Shown here piece after piece: positions 6,913 through 6,928 of a stretch of 6,928 bases of DNA; position 1 is the stretch's first letter, and each line of letters opens with the position of its first letter. The position numbers were made by a program, and so were the translations under genes. Below the pieces are notes generated by a model that saw only the letters and a program-made list of their open reading frames with translations, did not search any database and was not told the DNA's origin. The stretch is taken from positions 1-6,928 of the forward strand of contig SCVU01000604.1 of the NCBI GenBank assembly GCA_004296785.1, read 5' to 3'. Origin of the DNA: Planctomycetota bacterium (lineage in GTDB: Bacteria; Planctomycetota; UBA1135; GCA-002686595).

Positions 6913-6928
6913 AGATCGGAAGAGCGTC
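6913..6928 (+). other. Illumina TruSeq adapter remnant (not genomic)
   Basis: The last 16 bases, AGATCGGAAGAGCGTC, equal the start of the standard Illumina TruSeq adapter read-through (the form that continues GTGTAGGGAAAG). They interrupt the peptidase exactly where the M2 family expects continued homology (after NKEV), replacing it with the foreign residues DRKSV. A 16-base exact match located precisely at the contig end is very unlikely by chance. These bases should not be treated as biological sequence. Confidence 0.93.

Overview
The window is a piece of a very GC-rich bacterial genome with little non-coding DNA; G and C dominate third codon positions, and this produces long spurious open frames on the strands opposite the real genes. 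An ECF sigma factor paired with a transmembrane Ser/Thr kinase carrying kinesin-light-chain-type TPRs, plus an ACE-like M2 peptidase, suggests Planctomycetota or a similar lineage (Acidobacteriota, Myxococcota and Gemmatimonadota are alternatives). This is an inference from gene content and style, not a sequence match. The last 16 bases match an Illumina adapter, so this is probably a contig from short-read (perhaps metagenomic) assembly.

Layout: (1) 1-99, a non-coding tail containing a perfect 15-bp hairpin at the very edge. (2) 100-1644, minus strand, FAD-dependent glycerol-3-phosphate dehydrogenase (glpD). (3) 1645-1866, a 222-bp gap with two weak inverted repeats. (4) 1867-2484, minus strand, an ECF-type sigma factor. 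(5) 2485-2588, a 104-bp divergent intergenic region with a small A/T island at 2549-2556 in otherwise GC-rich DNA. (6) 2589-5201, plus strand, an 870-residue Ser/Thr kinase, transmembrane segment and TPR protein. (7) 5267 to the right edge, plus strand, an M2-family (angiotensin-converting-enzyme-like) zinc peptidase with a lipoprotein-type signal, cut by the contig end about 549 residues in.

How the genes fit together: the divergent sigma factor and kinase form the regulatory core. No anti-sigma factor gene lies next to the sigma gene in this window. The sigma factor carries serines where ECF region 2.2 usually has acidic residues. The plausible reading is that the kinase senses something through its extracytoplasmic TPR half and controls the sigma factor by phosphorylation, as described for the EcfP/PknT pair of Vibrio. 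The M2 peptidase lies 65 bp downstream of the kinase and may share its transcript; glpD lies downstream of the sigma gene on the same strand. Whether either is in the regulon cannot be told from the sequence. No tRNA, rRNA, CRISPR array, insertion sequence or phage gene was seen.
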